Positions 34,405-42,594 are shown, counted from the stretch's first letter. The stretch is DNA of 64,000 bases from Streptomyces sp. L-9-10 (GCF_004151105.1 NZ_PHRF01000005.1:62001-126000); one strand, 5' to 3'. Made by a program: numbers and translations. The notes: a model not told the origin generated them from the sequence alone.

Positions 34405-35571
34405 TCAGCTGCGGACCGTGACACGAGGGCGGTCTCCCTCCCTCCTGCTCCTGACCCGCAGCCGGGTCAGGAGCCCCCGGCGGCCGCCCTCGCGCGGTGG
34501 TTCGTGCGCCACCGCCGTCGACTCGGATGCCAGTGCGGGCGCGGGTTCGTCCCCGGATGTGATTCCGCGTCCGGATGCGATGTCATGTCCGAGTACTGGT
34601 GCTGGTGATGGTGCTGGTGCTGGTGCTGTCTCCTCATACCTCGGGGCAGGGTCCCCGGCACGCGGGAGAGAGCCACGAGAGCTGCCGGGGCGCGGGGCGG
34701 GGCGTGTGCGTCGGGCCGCCGTGAGCAGCGTGTCAAGACTGGCCCGGTGCCACTGGATCTCGTCCGGGTGGTCTGCGACCAGCAGACGCCGAACCGCCGT
34801 CCGTGCCGCCTCCGACTCGGCCCGGCCCTGCCCGAGGTCCGGCCGCAGCCGCTCCAGATAGGCCCGTTCGTACGGATCAGCCACCAGCTCGGCCAGCTGG
34901 ACCGGATCGAGCACACAGCCCGCGATGGCGGCCCGCTCCCAGGGGTCCCCGCTCTCGTGCAGCAACTGACCGATGCGGCGGCCCCGCCAGTTGCGCGGAC
35001 GCCAGTCCTCCCCCGCCTCCAGACCGGCCCGCAGTGGCCGTGGGAACCGTCCGGCGAGGAGAGCCGGTTCTCTGGTGGCGAAGGACCGTAGTTCCTCGGC
35101 CAGATAGAGCCATACGACCGCGCGATAGCGATTGAGATAGAACCTCACCGGCACGATGAACCCCGACCGGGCCAGCTGCGCGAAGCGTCCCGGGCTGACG
35201 GGCATCAGCGCCGCCCCCTCGGCCGTGCCCACGGTCCGCACCCGCTCGCGCAGGGTGTCCGGGAATCCCTCCGCCGCCCGTAGACGGCCGATCTCCAGAC
35301 GCGTGACCTGCCGTCGGCCCAGGGTCATCCCGGCGGTCGAGCCGGCGGTCGTCGCGACGGCGCTGGTGATGGTACGGATGTGCCCGAGCTGCGCGGCGAG
35401 CTCGAACTCGCCGCGCCGCAGCTCCAGTTCCCGCGCGGCCCGGTCGGCGCCGACGGCCCGTGGCCCTCTCCCCGCGGTCTCCACCGCCTCGGCCGTCGCG
35501 GCCAAGGCGGTCGTGTTCGTTTCCCCGACGTTGTCGTTCCGGGTCTGTGTCTGAGCATCGCCGACGGACAT
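34405..35571 (-). CDS. DUF6397-type protein, helix-turn-helix-like N terminus
   Basis: 388 residues. The N-terminal 210 residues (RAARELELRRGEFELAAQLG; RLEIGRLRAAEGFPDTLRER; FYLNRYRAVVWLYLAEELRS; WRGRRIGQLLHESGDPWERA) match what I remember of DUF6397, a Streptomyces family with a helix-turn-helix-like start. The C-terminal third is Pro/Ala-rich low complexity and ends in a basic tail. No enzyme motif. A GGGAGG precedes ATG 35571. Role unknown; family assignment from memory. Confidence 0.7.
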   Translation of the reverse strand: MSVGDAQTQTRNDNVGETNTTALAATAEAVETAGRGPRAVGADRAARELELRRGEFELAAQLGHIRTITSAVATTAGSTAGMTLGRRQVTRLEIGRLRAAEGFPDTLRERVRTVGTAEGAALMPVSPGRFAQLARSGFIVPVRFYLNRYRAVVWLYLAEELRSFATREPALLAGRFPRPLRAGLEAGEDWRPRNWRGRRIGQLLHESGDPWERAAIAGCVLDPVQLAELVADPYERAYLERLRPDLGQGRAESEAARTAVRRLLVADHPDEIQWHRASLDTLLTAARRTRPAPRPGSSRGSLPRAGDPAPRYEETAPAPAPSPAPVLGHDIASGRGITSGDEPAPALASESTAVAHEPPREGGRRGLLTRLRVRSRREGDRPRVTVRS

Positions 35572-35708
35572 GGTGGTCCTCCCCCGTGAGTCGTAACTAC
35601 TCTCGGTGACGACCGTAGCGCGACAGCGGAACTTCTCGCCGAGCCTGTGGATAACTCCGGACCGGGCCGGAAATCCGGCCTCCGGCTGAGAGTCTTCATC
35701 AGAGACCT

Positions 35709-35780
35709 CTGAGGTGCCTGAGATGCCTGAGACCTCAGGGACGTCTAAGACCTCAAGGACGTCACAGACCGCTCAGACTG
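35709..35780. repeat. Degenerate array of eight 9-bp units
   Basis: Units such as CTGAGGTGC, CTGAGATGC, CTGAGACCT and CTAAGACCT run head to tail with a strict 9-bp period. The array overlaps the last codons of the roadblock gene (stop at 35762) and fills the gap toward the DUF6397 gene. A similar array occurs at 40214-40267. Confidence 0.7.
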
Positions 35781-36175
35781 GTGCCTCCCGGCTGCCGCGC
35801 CGCGACACCGAGGTGCTCGCCGACCCGGTTGACGAGCAGCGTCATCTCGTAGGCGACCTGACCGACATCGGCCTCGGCCGCCGTCAGGACGCACAGACAG
35901 CTGCCGTCACCGGCGGCGGTGACGAACAGCAGCGCCTCGTCGAACTCGACCATCGTCTGCCGCGCCTGGCCGGCCCGGAAATGCCGCCCCGATCCCCGCG
36001 CGAGGCTGTGCAGCCCCGAGGAGACCGCCGCGAGATGCTCCGCGTCCTCGCGCGCAAGGCCGCTGCTGGCCCCCGTCACCAGGCCGTCGTTGGACAGCAC
36101 CAGCGCGTGCTTGATGTGCTCGACTCGTTCGGTCAGGTCGTCGAGCAACCAGTCGAGTCCCTTTTCCAACGGCAT
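35762..36175 (-). CDS. Roadblock/LC7 domain protein
   Basis: 137 residues, the size of Streptomyces CvnB-type proteins: DWLLDDLTERVEHIKHALVL, then SNDGLVTGASSGLAREDAEH, and ELVYEM-like VAYEMTLLVNRVGEHL near the end. Such proteins usually work with a sensor kinase, a small DUF742 protein and a Ras-like GTPase in conservons; none of these is adjacent, so this is an orphan member. GGGAGG lies 8 bp before ATG 36175. It is divergent from the PPOX gene. Confidence 0.9.
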   Translation of the reverse strand: MPLEKGLDWLLDDLTERVEHIKHALVLSNDGLVTGASSGLAREDAEHLAAVSSGLHSLARGSGRHFRAGQARQTMVEFDEALLFVTAAGDGSCLCVLTAAEADVGQVAYEMTLLVNRVGEHLGVAARQPGGTSLSGL

Positions 36176-36308
36176 TGTCGTTCCTCCCCGTTCAGGTGTT
36201 CCCCATGGTTCCGCAACGCCCGTAGCCTTCCTCACCGGCCGCTCGCGGGCAAGCGGGTCCCCGGGGCGTCGCGTCGCGTCGGCCGCTCCGGCGGCGGAAA
36301 ATGCGTAC

Positions 36309-36737
36309 ATGGCGACAAACATGAGCAAGGAGCAGTGGCACGCCTTCGTCTCGGAAGGTACGCGCACCGGCAAGCTGTCCACCGTACGGGCCGACGGAAG
36401 CCCGCACATCGCGCCCGTCTGGTTCGTACTGGACGGCGACGATCTCGTCTTCAACACCGGCAAGGACACCGTGAAGGGCCGCAATCTGCTGCGCGACGGC
36501 CGGGTCGCGCTGTGCGTGGACGACGAACGTCCGCCGTTCTCGTTCGTGGTGATCAATGGTCGGGCCGAGATCCACGAGGAGCCGGAACAACTGCGCGCCT
36601 GGGCGACGCGGATCGCCGCGCGCTACATGGGGGAGGAGCGGGCACGGGAGTTCGGGGAGCGCAACGGGGTGCCGGGCGAACTGGTGGTACGGGTGAAGAT
36701 CGACAAGGTGCTGGCCTTCGCGGGAGTCGCCGACTGA
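36309..36737 (+). CDS. PPOX-class F420-dependent flavin-fold protein
   Basis: 142 residues with the split-barrel FMN/F420-binding fold: GKLSTVRADGSPHIAPVWFV, then DLVFNTGKDTVKGRNLLRDG and RVALCVDDERPPFSFVVING. Members reduce or bind substrates using coenzyme F420 or FMN, common in actinomycetes. The RBS is weak; ATG 36309 is preferred, with ATG 36321 as the alternative. It ends just before a strong terminator. Confidence 0.88.
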   Translation: MATNMSKEQWHAFVSEGTRTGKLSTVRADGSPHIAPVWFVLDGDDLVFNTGKDTVKGRNLLRDGRVALCVDDERPPFSFVVINGRAEIHEEPEQLRAWATRIAARYMGEERAREFGERNGVPGELVVRVKIDKVLAFAGVAD

Positions 36738-36742
36738 CGTAC

Positions 36743-36784
36743 GGGCGGGGCGCCCGACACGACTCCGTGTCGGGCGCCCCGCCC
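36743..36784. terminator. Strong bidirectional terminator
   Basis: A perfect 19-bp stem (36743-36761 with 36766-36784) and a 4-nt loop lie between the stops of the convergent PPOX and SDR genes. Confidence 0.88.
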
Positions 36785-36818
36785 CCTGTCGCACGCGATC
36801 TCGGCGTCAGGCTGCCGA

Positions 36819-37520
36819 TCAGGCGGCCGACCGCATGCTCAGCCCCTCGACCGGTCCGGAGAGCGCGGCCTTGAAGACACGGCTCACCTCGTCGGCGAGG
36901 ACCTCGCTCTCGCCCTTCTCCAGCGCGGTGATCACATCGCGGGCCACATCCCGTGGATCGTTCTTGACGACGTCCAGGTCACGGATCATGTCGGTGTCCG
37001 TGTACCCCAGATGGACCCCCACCACCTGCGTTCCCTGGGGCGCCAGTTCCAGCCGGAGCGAGTTGGTGAGCGACCACAGAGCGGCCTTCGTCGCACCGTA
37101 GACACCGGCCCCCGCCGCCCAGGACAGCGCCGAGTGGACATCGACCAGCGCGCCGCCACCACGGGCCGCGAGCACAGGGGCGAACGCCTGGGAAACGCGC
37201 AGCGCACCGAACACATTCGCCTCGAAGAGGGCCCTGACCTCATCGATACCGACCTCGGTCAGCGAGCCTCCGGCGAAGACCCCCGCGTTGTTGATGACGA
37301 TGGAGACGTCGCCGGCCCTGCGCGCCAGTTCCGCGACCGAATCCCCGTCGGTCACCTCCAGCGGCAGGGGAACGATCCGCGGGTCGCTCTCGGCGACGGG
37401 TGTACGGGCCGTCGCGTAGACCTTGGCGGCCCCCGCCTCCAGCAGTTCCTGTACGAAGGCCCGGCCCAGGCCGCGCTGTCCGCCGGTGACCAGGGCGATC
37501 GCTCCGTTGACGGTGGTCAT
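36819..37520 (-). CDS. Short-chain dehydrogenase/reductase
   Basis: 233 residues: cofactor loop VTGGQRGLGRAFV near 11, NNAGVFAGG near 77, catalytic Ser in VHSALSW and YGATK near 139. A short family member without the usual C-terminal extension. A GAGGAG precedes ATG 37520. It is divergent from the CGNR regulator with a 29-bp inverted repeat in the 96-bp spacer, which suggests direct control by that regulator. Confidence 0.9.
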   Translation of the reverse strand: MTTVNGAIALVTGGQRGLGRAFVQELLEAGAAKVYATARTPVAESDPRIVPLPLEVTDGDSVAELARRAGDVSIVINNAGVFAGGSLTEVGIDEVRALFEANVFGALRVSQAFAPVLAARGGGALVDVHSALSWAAGAGVYGATKAALWSLTNSLRLELAPQGTQVVGVHLGYTDTDMIRDLDVVKNDPRDVARDVITALEKGESEVLADEVSRVFKAALSGPVEGLSMRSAA

Positions 37521-37542
37521 GTCGCTCTCTCCTCAGGGAATA

Positions 37543-37571
37543 GACAGAGGCGTAATCGATTAGCCTCTGTC
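37543..37571. promoter_or_regulatory. Inverted repeat between SDR and CGNR genes, candidate operator
   Basis: GACAGAGGC (37543-37551) and its complement GCCTCTGTC (37563-37571) flank the perfect palindrome TAATCGATTA (37553-37562). It is the only AT-rich tract in the spacer and sits about 22 bp from the SDR start and 45 bp from the CGNR start. Confidence 0.75.
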
Positions 37572-37616
37572 CCTACCGTGCTCGCCCGTCGCGACATAGT
37601 CAAGTAGGATTCGGTT

Positions 37617-38309
37617 ATGTCATGGGTAGCCAGTGAGCGATATCGCGTACGCCAGGCCCCTGCCGGACTCGCGCTGGTGCAGGAGCTGATCAACACCCGC
37701 GCGATCAGCGACTACGCGCCCGATCTGCTGGCCGACCGCGAGACCGCCGAGCGGTGGCTGACCGGCGCCGCCGCGGAGTGGGCCCGTATCCACGGCCTCG
37801 GCTCCCCCGACTGCGCGCTGTCCCCGTCGGATCCCCAGGCCCTGCGCGATCTGCGGGAGTCCTTCGAGCGGCTGCTCACCACCACGCCCCCGGCATCGGA
37901 TACGGATCCCGCAGCGGGCGCGGCCTCCCGTCCCGCACCCGCTCCCGTTCGCGGCGGCAGGCCCGTTCGCGGCGTGACGGTGCGGCTCGCCCCCGACGAG
38001 CAGGGGCAGGTACAGCTGCTCCCCGTCGGCCGGGGGCGCGGCTGGCTGGAGTCGGCTCTCTGGTCGGAGACACTGCTCGCCCAGCGGGCCGGAACGTGGC
38101 CCCGGCTCAAGATCTGCCGCAACGGCGAGTGCGGATCGTCCTTCTACGACACGTCGCGCAACAACAGCGGCGTCTGGCACGACGTACGTATCTGCGGCAA
38201 CGCCGTCAATCTGCGCGCCTCGCGGCAGCGCAAGCGGATCCGGGCCGCAGCCGAGGGCGACAGCGAGTGCGAGAACGAGGGCAAGGACAAGGGCACACCG
38301 ACCGGTTGA
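37617..38309 (+). CDS. CGNR zinc-finger transcriptional regulator
   Basis: 230 residues. The N-terminal ABATE-type stress-sensing region (LALVQELINTRAISDYAPDL) leads through a Pro/Ala/Arg-rich linker (about 95-125) to a C-terminal CGNR zinc finger: CRNGECGSSFYDTSRNNSG, then ICGNAVNLRASRQRKR with the name-giving CGN. The linker is longer than usual and the C terminus ends in a charged tail. Likely an autoregulated repressor or activator of the divergent SDR gene. AGGA lies about 8 bp before ATG 37617. Confidence 0.88.
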   Translation: MSWVASERYRVRQAPAGLALVQELINTRAISDYAPDLLADRETAERWLTGAAAEWARIHGLGSPDCALSPSDPQALRDLRESFERLLTTTPPASDTDPAAGAASRPAPAPVRGGRPVRGVTVRLAPDEQGQVQLLPVGRGRGWLESALWSETLLAQRAGTWPRLKICRNGECGSSFYDTSRNNSGVWHDVRICGNAVNLRASRQRKRIRAAAEGDSECENEGKDKGTPTG

Positions 38310-38372
38310 TCCCTCACACGGTCCGCGCCCTGAGGCGCCGCCCGCGAGAAGACGCCTCCGAGGAGACGCCTC

Positions 38373-39659
38373 TCAGCCCTGTGCGGCGACGCGGGCGGCG
38401 CGGAGCGTGAGGTAGTGCCGTTCCGGAAGGCTGGTGGTACGGCGCGCCGCCTCCCGGTAGTTCTCCAGCGCGCCCTGCCGGTCACCGGCCATCTCCAGGA
38501 GATGGGCCCGCGCCACATACAGCCGGTGGTTGCCCGCCAGACGGCCGTCCGCGGTGAGGTCCTCCAGGATGGCGAGCCCGGCGTCCGCGCCGCGTACCAT
38601 CGCGACGGCCACCGCCCGGTTCAGCGACACGACCGGACTGGCGGACAGCTGCTCCAGCACTCCGTACAGGGCGAGGATCTGCGGCCAGTCCGTCTCCTCG
38701 ACCGTCGCGGCCTCGTCATGGACGGCGGCGACCGCCGCCTGGACCTGATACGGACCGAGAGGCCCCTTCGGCAGGGTGACCGTGAGGAGCGCGGTGCCCT
38801 CGTCGATGGCCCGCGCGTCCCAGAGCGCCCTGTCCTGCTCCGCGAGCGGGATCAGCTCACCCTCCGGGCCGGTGCGCGCCGCGCTTCTCGCGTGGGTGAG
38901 CAGCATCAGCGCCAGCAGACCGGCTACCTCGCTGTCATCGGGGAGCAGTTCATGGGCGGCTCTGGTCAGCCGGATCGCTTCCCGTGACAGCTCGATCCGT
39001 TGCAGATCAGGGCCCTCGCTGGTGGCGTATCCCTCGTTGAAGATCAGATAGAGGACATGCAGCACGGCGACGAGCCGGCCGGCGCGCTCCTCGCCCTCCG
39101 GCATCCGGAACGGGACCGCGGACGTCTTGATCCGCTGCTTGGCCCGGCTGATCCGCTGTCCCATCGTCGTGTCCGGCACCATGAAGGCGCGTGCGATCTG
39201 GCTCGTGGTCAGACCGCCGACGCAGCGCAGGGTCAGTGCGATCGCGGCCGTGGGCGACAGCGCGGGATGGCAGCACAGGAACAGCAGGACCAGCGAGTCG
39301 TCCCGGTCCGCCGGGTCCTCGCGGTCCGCCGCCGGCGCCGTCGACCGGTCGGCGGGCAGTTGTCTCGCCGCCAGGTCCTCGCGGCGGCGGCGCGCCTGCT
39401 CGCCACGTACCTGCTCGGTCATCCGGCGGCTCGCGACCTGGATCAGCCAGCCGCGCGGGTTGCGGGGCACGCCCTCGTCGGGCCACTGCGTCGCCGCCGC
39501 GAGCAGCGCTTCCTGCACGGCGTCCTCGGCCGAGTCGAAGTCCCCGAACCGCCGGGTGAGCACGCCGACGACCTGCGGCGCCAGCGTGCGCAGCAGGTCC
39601 TCGGCCGTCGTCTCCCCGTCGATGGGCGGATCCGTCCTCGGATCGGACTCGGGCTCCAC
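38373..39659 (-). CDS. ECF RNA polymerase sigma factor (ECF42-like)
   Basis: 428 residues. Sigma region 2 (FGDFDSAEDAVQEALLAAAT, GWLIQVASRRMTEQ) and region 4 (LTLRCVGGLTTSQIARAFMV, TTMGQRISRAKQRIK) occupy the first 190 residues. A long TPR-like C-terminal domain follows (LYLIFNEGYATSEGPDLQRI; AVAAVHDEAATVEETDWPQI; RAVAVAMVRGADAGLAILED). This extension and the YciI gene just upstream are the marks of group ECF42, which acts without an anti-sigma factor. Start GTG 39659; an in-frame TGA shortly upstream limits extension. Confidence 0.93.
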   Translation of the reverse strand: MEPESDPRTDPPIDGETTAEDLLRTLAPQVVGVLTRRFGDFDSAEDAVQEALLAAATQWPDEGVPRNPRGWLIQVASRRMTEQVRGEQARRRREDLAARQLPADRSTAPAADREDPADRDDSLVLLFLCCHPALSPTAAIALTLRCVGGLTTSQIARAFMVPDTTMGQRISRAKQRIKTSAVPFRMPEGEERAGRLVAVLHVLYLIFNEGYATSEGPDLQRIELSREAIRLTRAAHELLPDDSEVAGLLALMLLTHARSAARTGPEGELIPLAEQDRALWDARAIDEGTALLTVTLPKGPLGPYQVQAAVAAVHDEAATVEETDWPQILALYGVLEQLSASPVVSLNRAVAVAMVRGADAGLAILEDLTADGRLAGNHRLYVARAHLLEMAGDRQGALENYREAARRTTSLPERHYLTLRAARVAAQG

Positions 39660-39686
39660 CGGGCGGGGGGCCGTATCAGTCAGCGC

Positions 39687-40088
39687 TCACATCTCCTCGG
39701 GCGGTCCCGCCATCACCTGGCGCACCTCGATCGGCATGTTCAGCGGCTCACCGCCGGGGCCGGGCGCTGTCGAGATGTCCGCGGCCAGCTCCACCGCCCG
39801 CTCGGCGCTGTCGCAGTCCACGATCCAGTAACCGGCCAGGAATTCCTTGGTCTCGGGGAAGGGCCCTTCGGTGATGACGGCGGAGCCGTCGCCGCCCGCC
39901 CGTACGATCCTGGCCTGGTCAGGACCCGCCAGCCCTTCCGCCGACACCAGCTCGCCCGCTTCGGACAGCTTCTTGTTCGTGTCACGCATGAAGGCGATAT
40001 GGGCCCTGAGTTCGTCCTGGGTCCACTCCGTGATCGGCGGGAAGTTCACGGTCTTCTCACTGAACTGCATCAGCAGCATGTACTTCAT
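39687..40088 (-). CDS. YciI-related (DGPF) protein, partner of ECF42 sigma
   Basis: 133 residues: MKYMLLMQFSEKTVNF start, then VITEGPFPETKEFLAGYWIV and the ERAVELAADISTAPGPGG region, the standard DGPF/YciI layout. These small ferredoxin-like proteins are almost always encoded next to ECF42 sigma factors and are often their targets. AGGAGA precedes ATG 40088. The sigma gene begins 27 bp after its stop, so the two are cotranscribed. Function of the protein itself unknown. Confidence 0.92.
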   Translation of the reverse strand: MKYMLLMQFSEKTVNFPPITEWTQDELRAHIAFMRDTNKKLSEAGELVSAEGLAGPDQARIVRAGGDGSAVITEGPFPETKEFLAGYWIVDCDSAERAVELAADISTAPGPGGEPLNMPIEVRQVMAGPPEEM

Positions 40089-40179
40089 GACGTTCTCCTC
40101 ACTGTCGCGCCCTTCTCGGCGCTCTCACTGACAGGTAGAAGCACGCGCCGTGATTTCGACATCCTCGACGGGGACGAGC

Positions 40180-40202
40180 GAAGATTTCTCGGAAAAATCT
40201 TC
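40180..40202. promoter_or_regulatory. AT-rich hairpin in spacer upstream of YciI gene
   Basis: GAAGATTT (40180-40187) and AAATCTTC (40195-40202) form an 8-bp stem with a 7-nt loop, an unusually AT-rich element here. It lies about 92 bp before the YciI start in the 253-bp divergent spacer and may be a regulatory site. Confidence 0.4.
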
Positions 40203-40213
40203 GCGAGAAGCCC

Positions 40214-40267
40214 CTGGGACCTCCGAGACCCCGGAACATCCCGAATGTCCGGAACCTCTGGGACAAG
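40214..40267. repeat. Degenerate array of six 9-bp units
   Basis: CTGGGACCT, CCGAGACCC, CGGAACATC, CCGAATGTC, CGGAACCTC and TGGGACAAG follow with an exact 9-bp period. Pattern and period match the array at 35709-35780. Confidence 0.65.
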
Positions 40268-40341
40268 CTACCCCCGGGAAAAGCCGACGGGAAGTGGGGC
40301 GACCCGCACGGTGTGACGGCCGCGCCGTGGATCATAGCCGC

Positions 40342-40941
40342 ATGGCCCATGACCACACGCATGTGCAGGAATTCTTCGGCTCCCGGGCGGCGGACTGGGA
40401 CGCGCGTTTCCCCGACGACGGTCCGGCCTATGCCGCCGCCGTCGCCGACCTCGGGCTGCGCCCCGGTGACGCCGTGCTGGACGCGGGCTGCGGGACGGGC
40501 CGCGCGCTGCCTCCCCTGCGGGACGCGGTGGGCGCGCGGGGCACGGTCCTGGGCGTGGATCTGACCCCGGAGATGCTCACCGCGGCCGTACGGGCCGGCC
40601 GCCACACCGCCGGACAGCTGCTGCTCGCGGATGTGAGCCGGCTGCCGGTGCGTTCCGCGGTGCTCCACGCGGTGTTCGGCGCGGGGCTGATCGCGCATCT
40701 CCCGCATCCCGGCGAGAATCTGCGGGAGCTGGCCCGGGTCGTACGGCCGGGGGGCCGGCTCGCGCTGTTCCATCCCATCGGCCGGGCGGCGCTGGCGGCC
40801 CGGCAGGGCCGGCGGATCACGGACGAGGATCTGCGCGCCGAGCCCAACCTCCGCCCGCTGCTGGCCGGTTCTGGCTGGCGGCTGGAGTCGTACACCGACG
40901 AGGACTCCCGCTTCCTGGCGCTGGCAGTACGCCACAGCTGA
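40342..40941 (+). CDS. SAM-dependent methyltransferase
   Basis: 199 residues, class I methyltransferase: motif I VLDAGCGTGRALPPL near 52, VLGVDLTPEMLTAAV near 76, and LARVVRPGGRLALFHP near 135. Substrate unknown. ATG 40342 gives a sensible start (MAHDHTHVQEFFG), since the long frame upstream passes through the 9-bp array and is not protein-like; the RBS is weak. The last codons (ALAVRHS, stop) belong to the first of five 24-bp tandem copies that continue past the stop. Confidence 0.87.
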   Translation: MAHDHTHVQEFFGSRAADWDARFPDDGPAYAAAVADLGLRPGDAVLDAGCGTGRALPPLRDAVGARGTVLGVDLTPEMLTAAVRAGRHTAGQLLLADVSRLPVRSAVLHAVFGAGLIAHLPHPGENLRELARVVRPGGRLALFHPIGRAALAARQGRRITDEDLRAEPNLRPLLAGSGWRLESYTDEDSRFLALAVRHS

Positions 40942-41037
40942 GCTCTGGCAGTACGCCACGACCGAGCCCTGACGGTACGCCACAGCTGAGCTCTGGCAGT
41001 ACGCCACGACCGAGCCCTGACGGTACGCCACGGCTGA
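40918..41037 (+). repeat. Five 24-bp tandem copies starting in methyltransferase 3' end
   Basis: Copies start at 40918, 40942, 40966, 40990 and 41014. Copies 2 and 4 are identical and copies 3 and 5 differ by one base, so there is a 48-bp higher unit. Copy 1 holds the last seven codons and stop of the methyltransferase; the rest repeat these codons downstream with TGA alternately kept and lost. Confidence 0.95.
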
Positions 41038-41177
41038 GCCCCGCTTTCCGGCGGATCTCAGGGCGCGCACCGGGGAAGGGCCTCTTCTGCCGCGGCCCGG
41101 TCGACCGTACGTTGGAAGGGCGGCCCCGAAGGCCGCGCGGCCCCGAGCAATGCCAGGCAGCAGGGAAGGTGGACCCC

Positions 41178-41474
41178 GTGTTCAGCAGACTGCGCAGGAT
41201 CCTCGTGTCGGACCGTGCCACCGTCCCGGCCGCGGACCGGCCCCCGGCCCGGCCGCACAACATATTCGAGGCCGCCGCCACCTACGTGTCGGCGTGCGCG
41301 GACGACGATCAGCAGCGGATCGACGAGGCGGCGGGCTGGGTCTCACCGGAGGCCCTCTCCTTCGGTGTCAGCGAACTCGCCTGCCGGGCGGTCATCGCGC
41401 TGGCCCGCGAGCGCGACGAGTCGCCGCAGACCGTGGCCCGCGGTCTGCTCGGCCTGCCCGCGGCTGGGCCCTGA
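41178..41474 (+). CDS. Conserved hypothetical protein (98 aa)
   Basis: 98 residues, basic start (FSRLRRILVSDRATVPAADR) followed by a helical, acidic region (NIFEAAATYVSACADDDQQR; SEALSFGVSELACRAV-like VSELACRAVIALARERDESP). No motif recognised, no membrane segment. Start GTG 41178 has an AAGGTGG about 6 bp upstream. It precedes the next hypothetical gene by 88 bp on the same strand. Codon use is coding-like. Function unknown. Confidence 0.6.
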   Translation: MFSRLRRILVSDRATVPAADRPPARPHNIFEAAATYVSACADDDQQRIDEAAGWVSPEALSFGVSELACRAVIALARERDESPQTVARGLLGLPAAGP

Positions 41475-41562
41475 GCGGGAAAGCCTGCTCGTACCGCGCT
41501 CTCGACGTCCGGGTTACCCACTGGTTAGGGTGCGCCGACAACCGATGGGTTCGGGAGGCGCG

Positions 41563-42375
41563 GTGACCGGAACGGAAGACTCCGTGGACGACGACGCACT
41601 GTATGTGCTCACCGCCGCACTGCTCACACCGGCGGGATTCCCGGCCGTGCTCGGCGACGACTACCCGGAGGCCTGTGCCGCCCTCGGTCTCGATCCGTAC
41701 GACCGGGGTTACGGCCTGGTCATGGGCCAGGACGGCGACGGGGCCCGCTGGACGGTGGTGGTGGACGACGTGTCGCTGGTCGCGGTCGCGATCGCGGCCT
41801 GGGACTGCGGCATGGAGCACGACCTGTCTCCGGGGGAACGGACCGTGGTGTGCGCCCTGCCCGGCTGGCCCGTCGCCCTGGCGGTCGCGGCGCCCGGCGT
41901 ACCCGCCCCGCACGACCCGGAACCGGAACCCGGCTCCGAGGAGAGCCGCCTCCGGCCGCCCCTCGTGCCGCCCGACACGGAGACATGGGGCCCGGCTCAG
42001 CGGCGCCTCGGCGCGGACGGAATCGCCCTCCAGTGGACGGCGTGGCGGGAACAGCTGCACGACAAGGAACCGGAGGCCGCCGACGGCGACGGCTCACCGG
42101 CGCCCGGCCACGAGGGGGTGCGACGCGTGCTGAAGGAACTGCGCGGCTATCTGGACACGCCACCGCCGCCCGGCCGGGTCCGCTCCGGCTTCGCCCCTGG
42201 CGAGGCCCGGACGCTGCGCGCCGACGGCCCCGGCTGGTCCTTCGTGGCCAGGACCGACGACATGGCGTTCGTCCTGCTGGACGAGGAGCCGGGGGAAGTG
42301 CTGCCGGTGGGCCGGGGCACGGAACTGCCCGAGCTGCTGAAGGCGCTCGACGACATGGCCGTACGCCCGGCCTGA
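41563..42375 (+). CDS. Hypothetical protein (270 aa)
   Basis: 270 residues, acidic, without signal peptide or membrane helices. The N-terminal half (ALYVLTAALLTPAGFPAVLG; ARWTVVVDDVSLVAVAIAAW) and the C-terminal end (GWSFVARTDDMAFVLLDEEP) look like folded alpha/beta domains joined by a Pro/Glu/Asp-rich linker (about 115-145). I do not recognise the family. Start GTG 41563 has GGGAGG 4 bp upstream; ATG 41545 is the alternative. It ends before a 16-bp tandem repeat. Confidence 0.65.
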   Translation: MTGTEDSVDDDALYVLTAALLTPAGFPAVLGDDYPEACAALGLDPYDRGYGLVMGQDGDGARWTVVVDDVSLVAVAIAAWDCGMEHDLSPGERTVVCALPGWPVALAVAAPGVPAPHDPEPEPGSEESRLRPPLVPPDTETWGPAQRRLGADGIALQWTAWREQLHDKEPEAADGDGSPAPGHEGVRRVLKELRGYLDTPPPPGRVRSGFAPGEARTLRADGPGWSFVARTDDMAFVLLDEEPGEVLPVGRGTELPELLKALDDMAVRPA

Positions 42376-42435
42376 CACCCCCACGGACGGCGCCCCACGG
42401 AGCGGCGCCCCACGCGGACGGCCGGCTTCCGGTCG

Positions 42436-42531
42436 CGGGTCCCGGAGCGTGCGGGTCCCGGAGCGTGCGGGTCCCGGAGCGTGCGGGTCCCGGAGCGTGC
42501 GGGTCCCGGAGCGTGCGGGTCCCGGAGCGTG
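42436..42531. repeat. Six perfect 16-bp tandem repeats
   Basis: The unit CGGGTCCCGGAGCGTG is present six times without change and followed by a broken seventh copy. It lies between two convergent genes in a 219-bp gap that otherwise holds only GC-rich sequence. No spacers separate the copies, so it is not a CRISPR array. Confidence 0.97.
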
Positions 42532-42594
42532 CGGGTGCGGGGCCCGGACCGACCGGCCCAGGACCCCGCACGCGGATGATTCAGCCCAGCCGGG

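Noticed and set aside
42436..42531. CRISPR array
   Set aside because: The 16-bp copies adjoin directly with no spacers and no cas genes are present.
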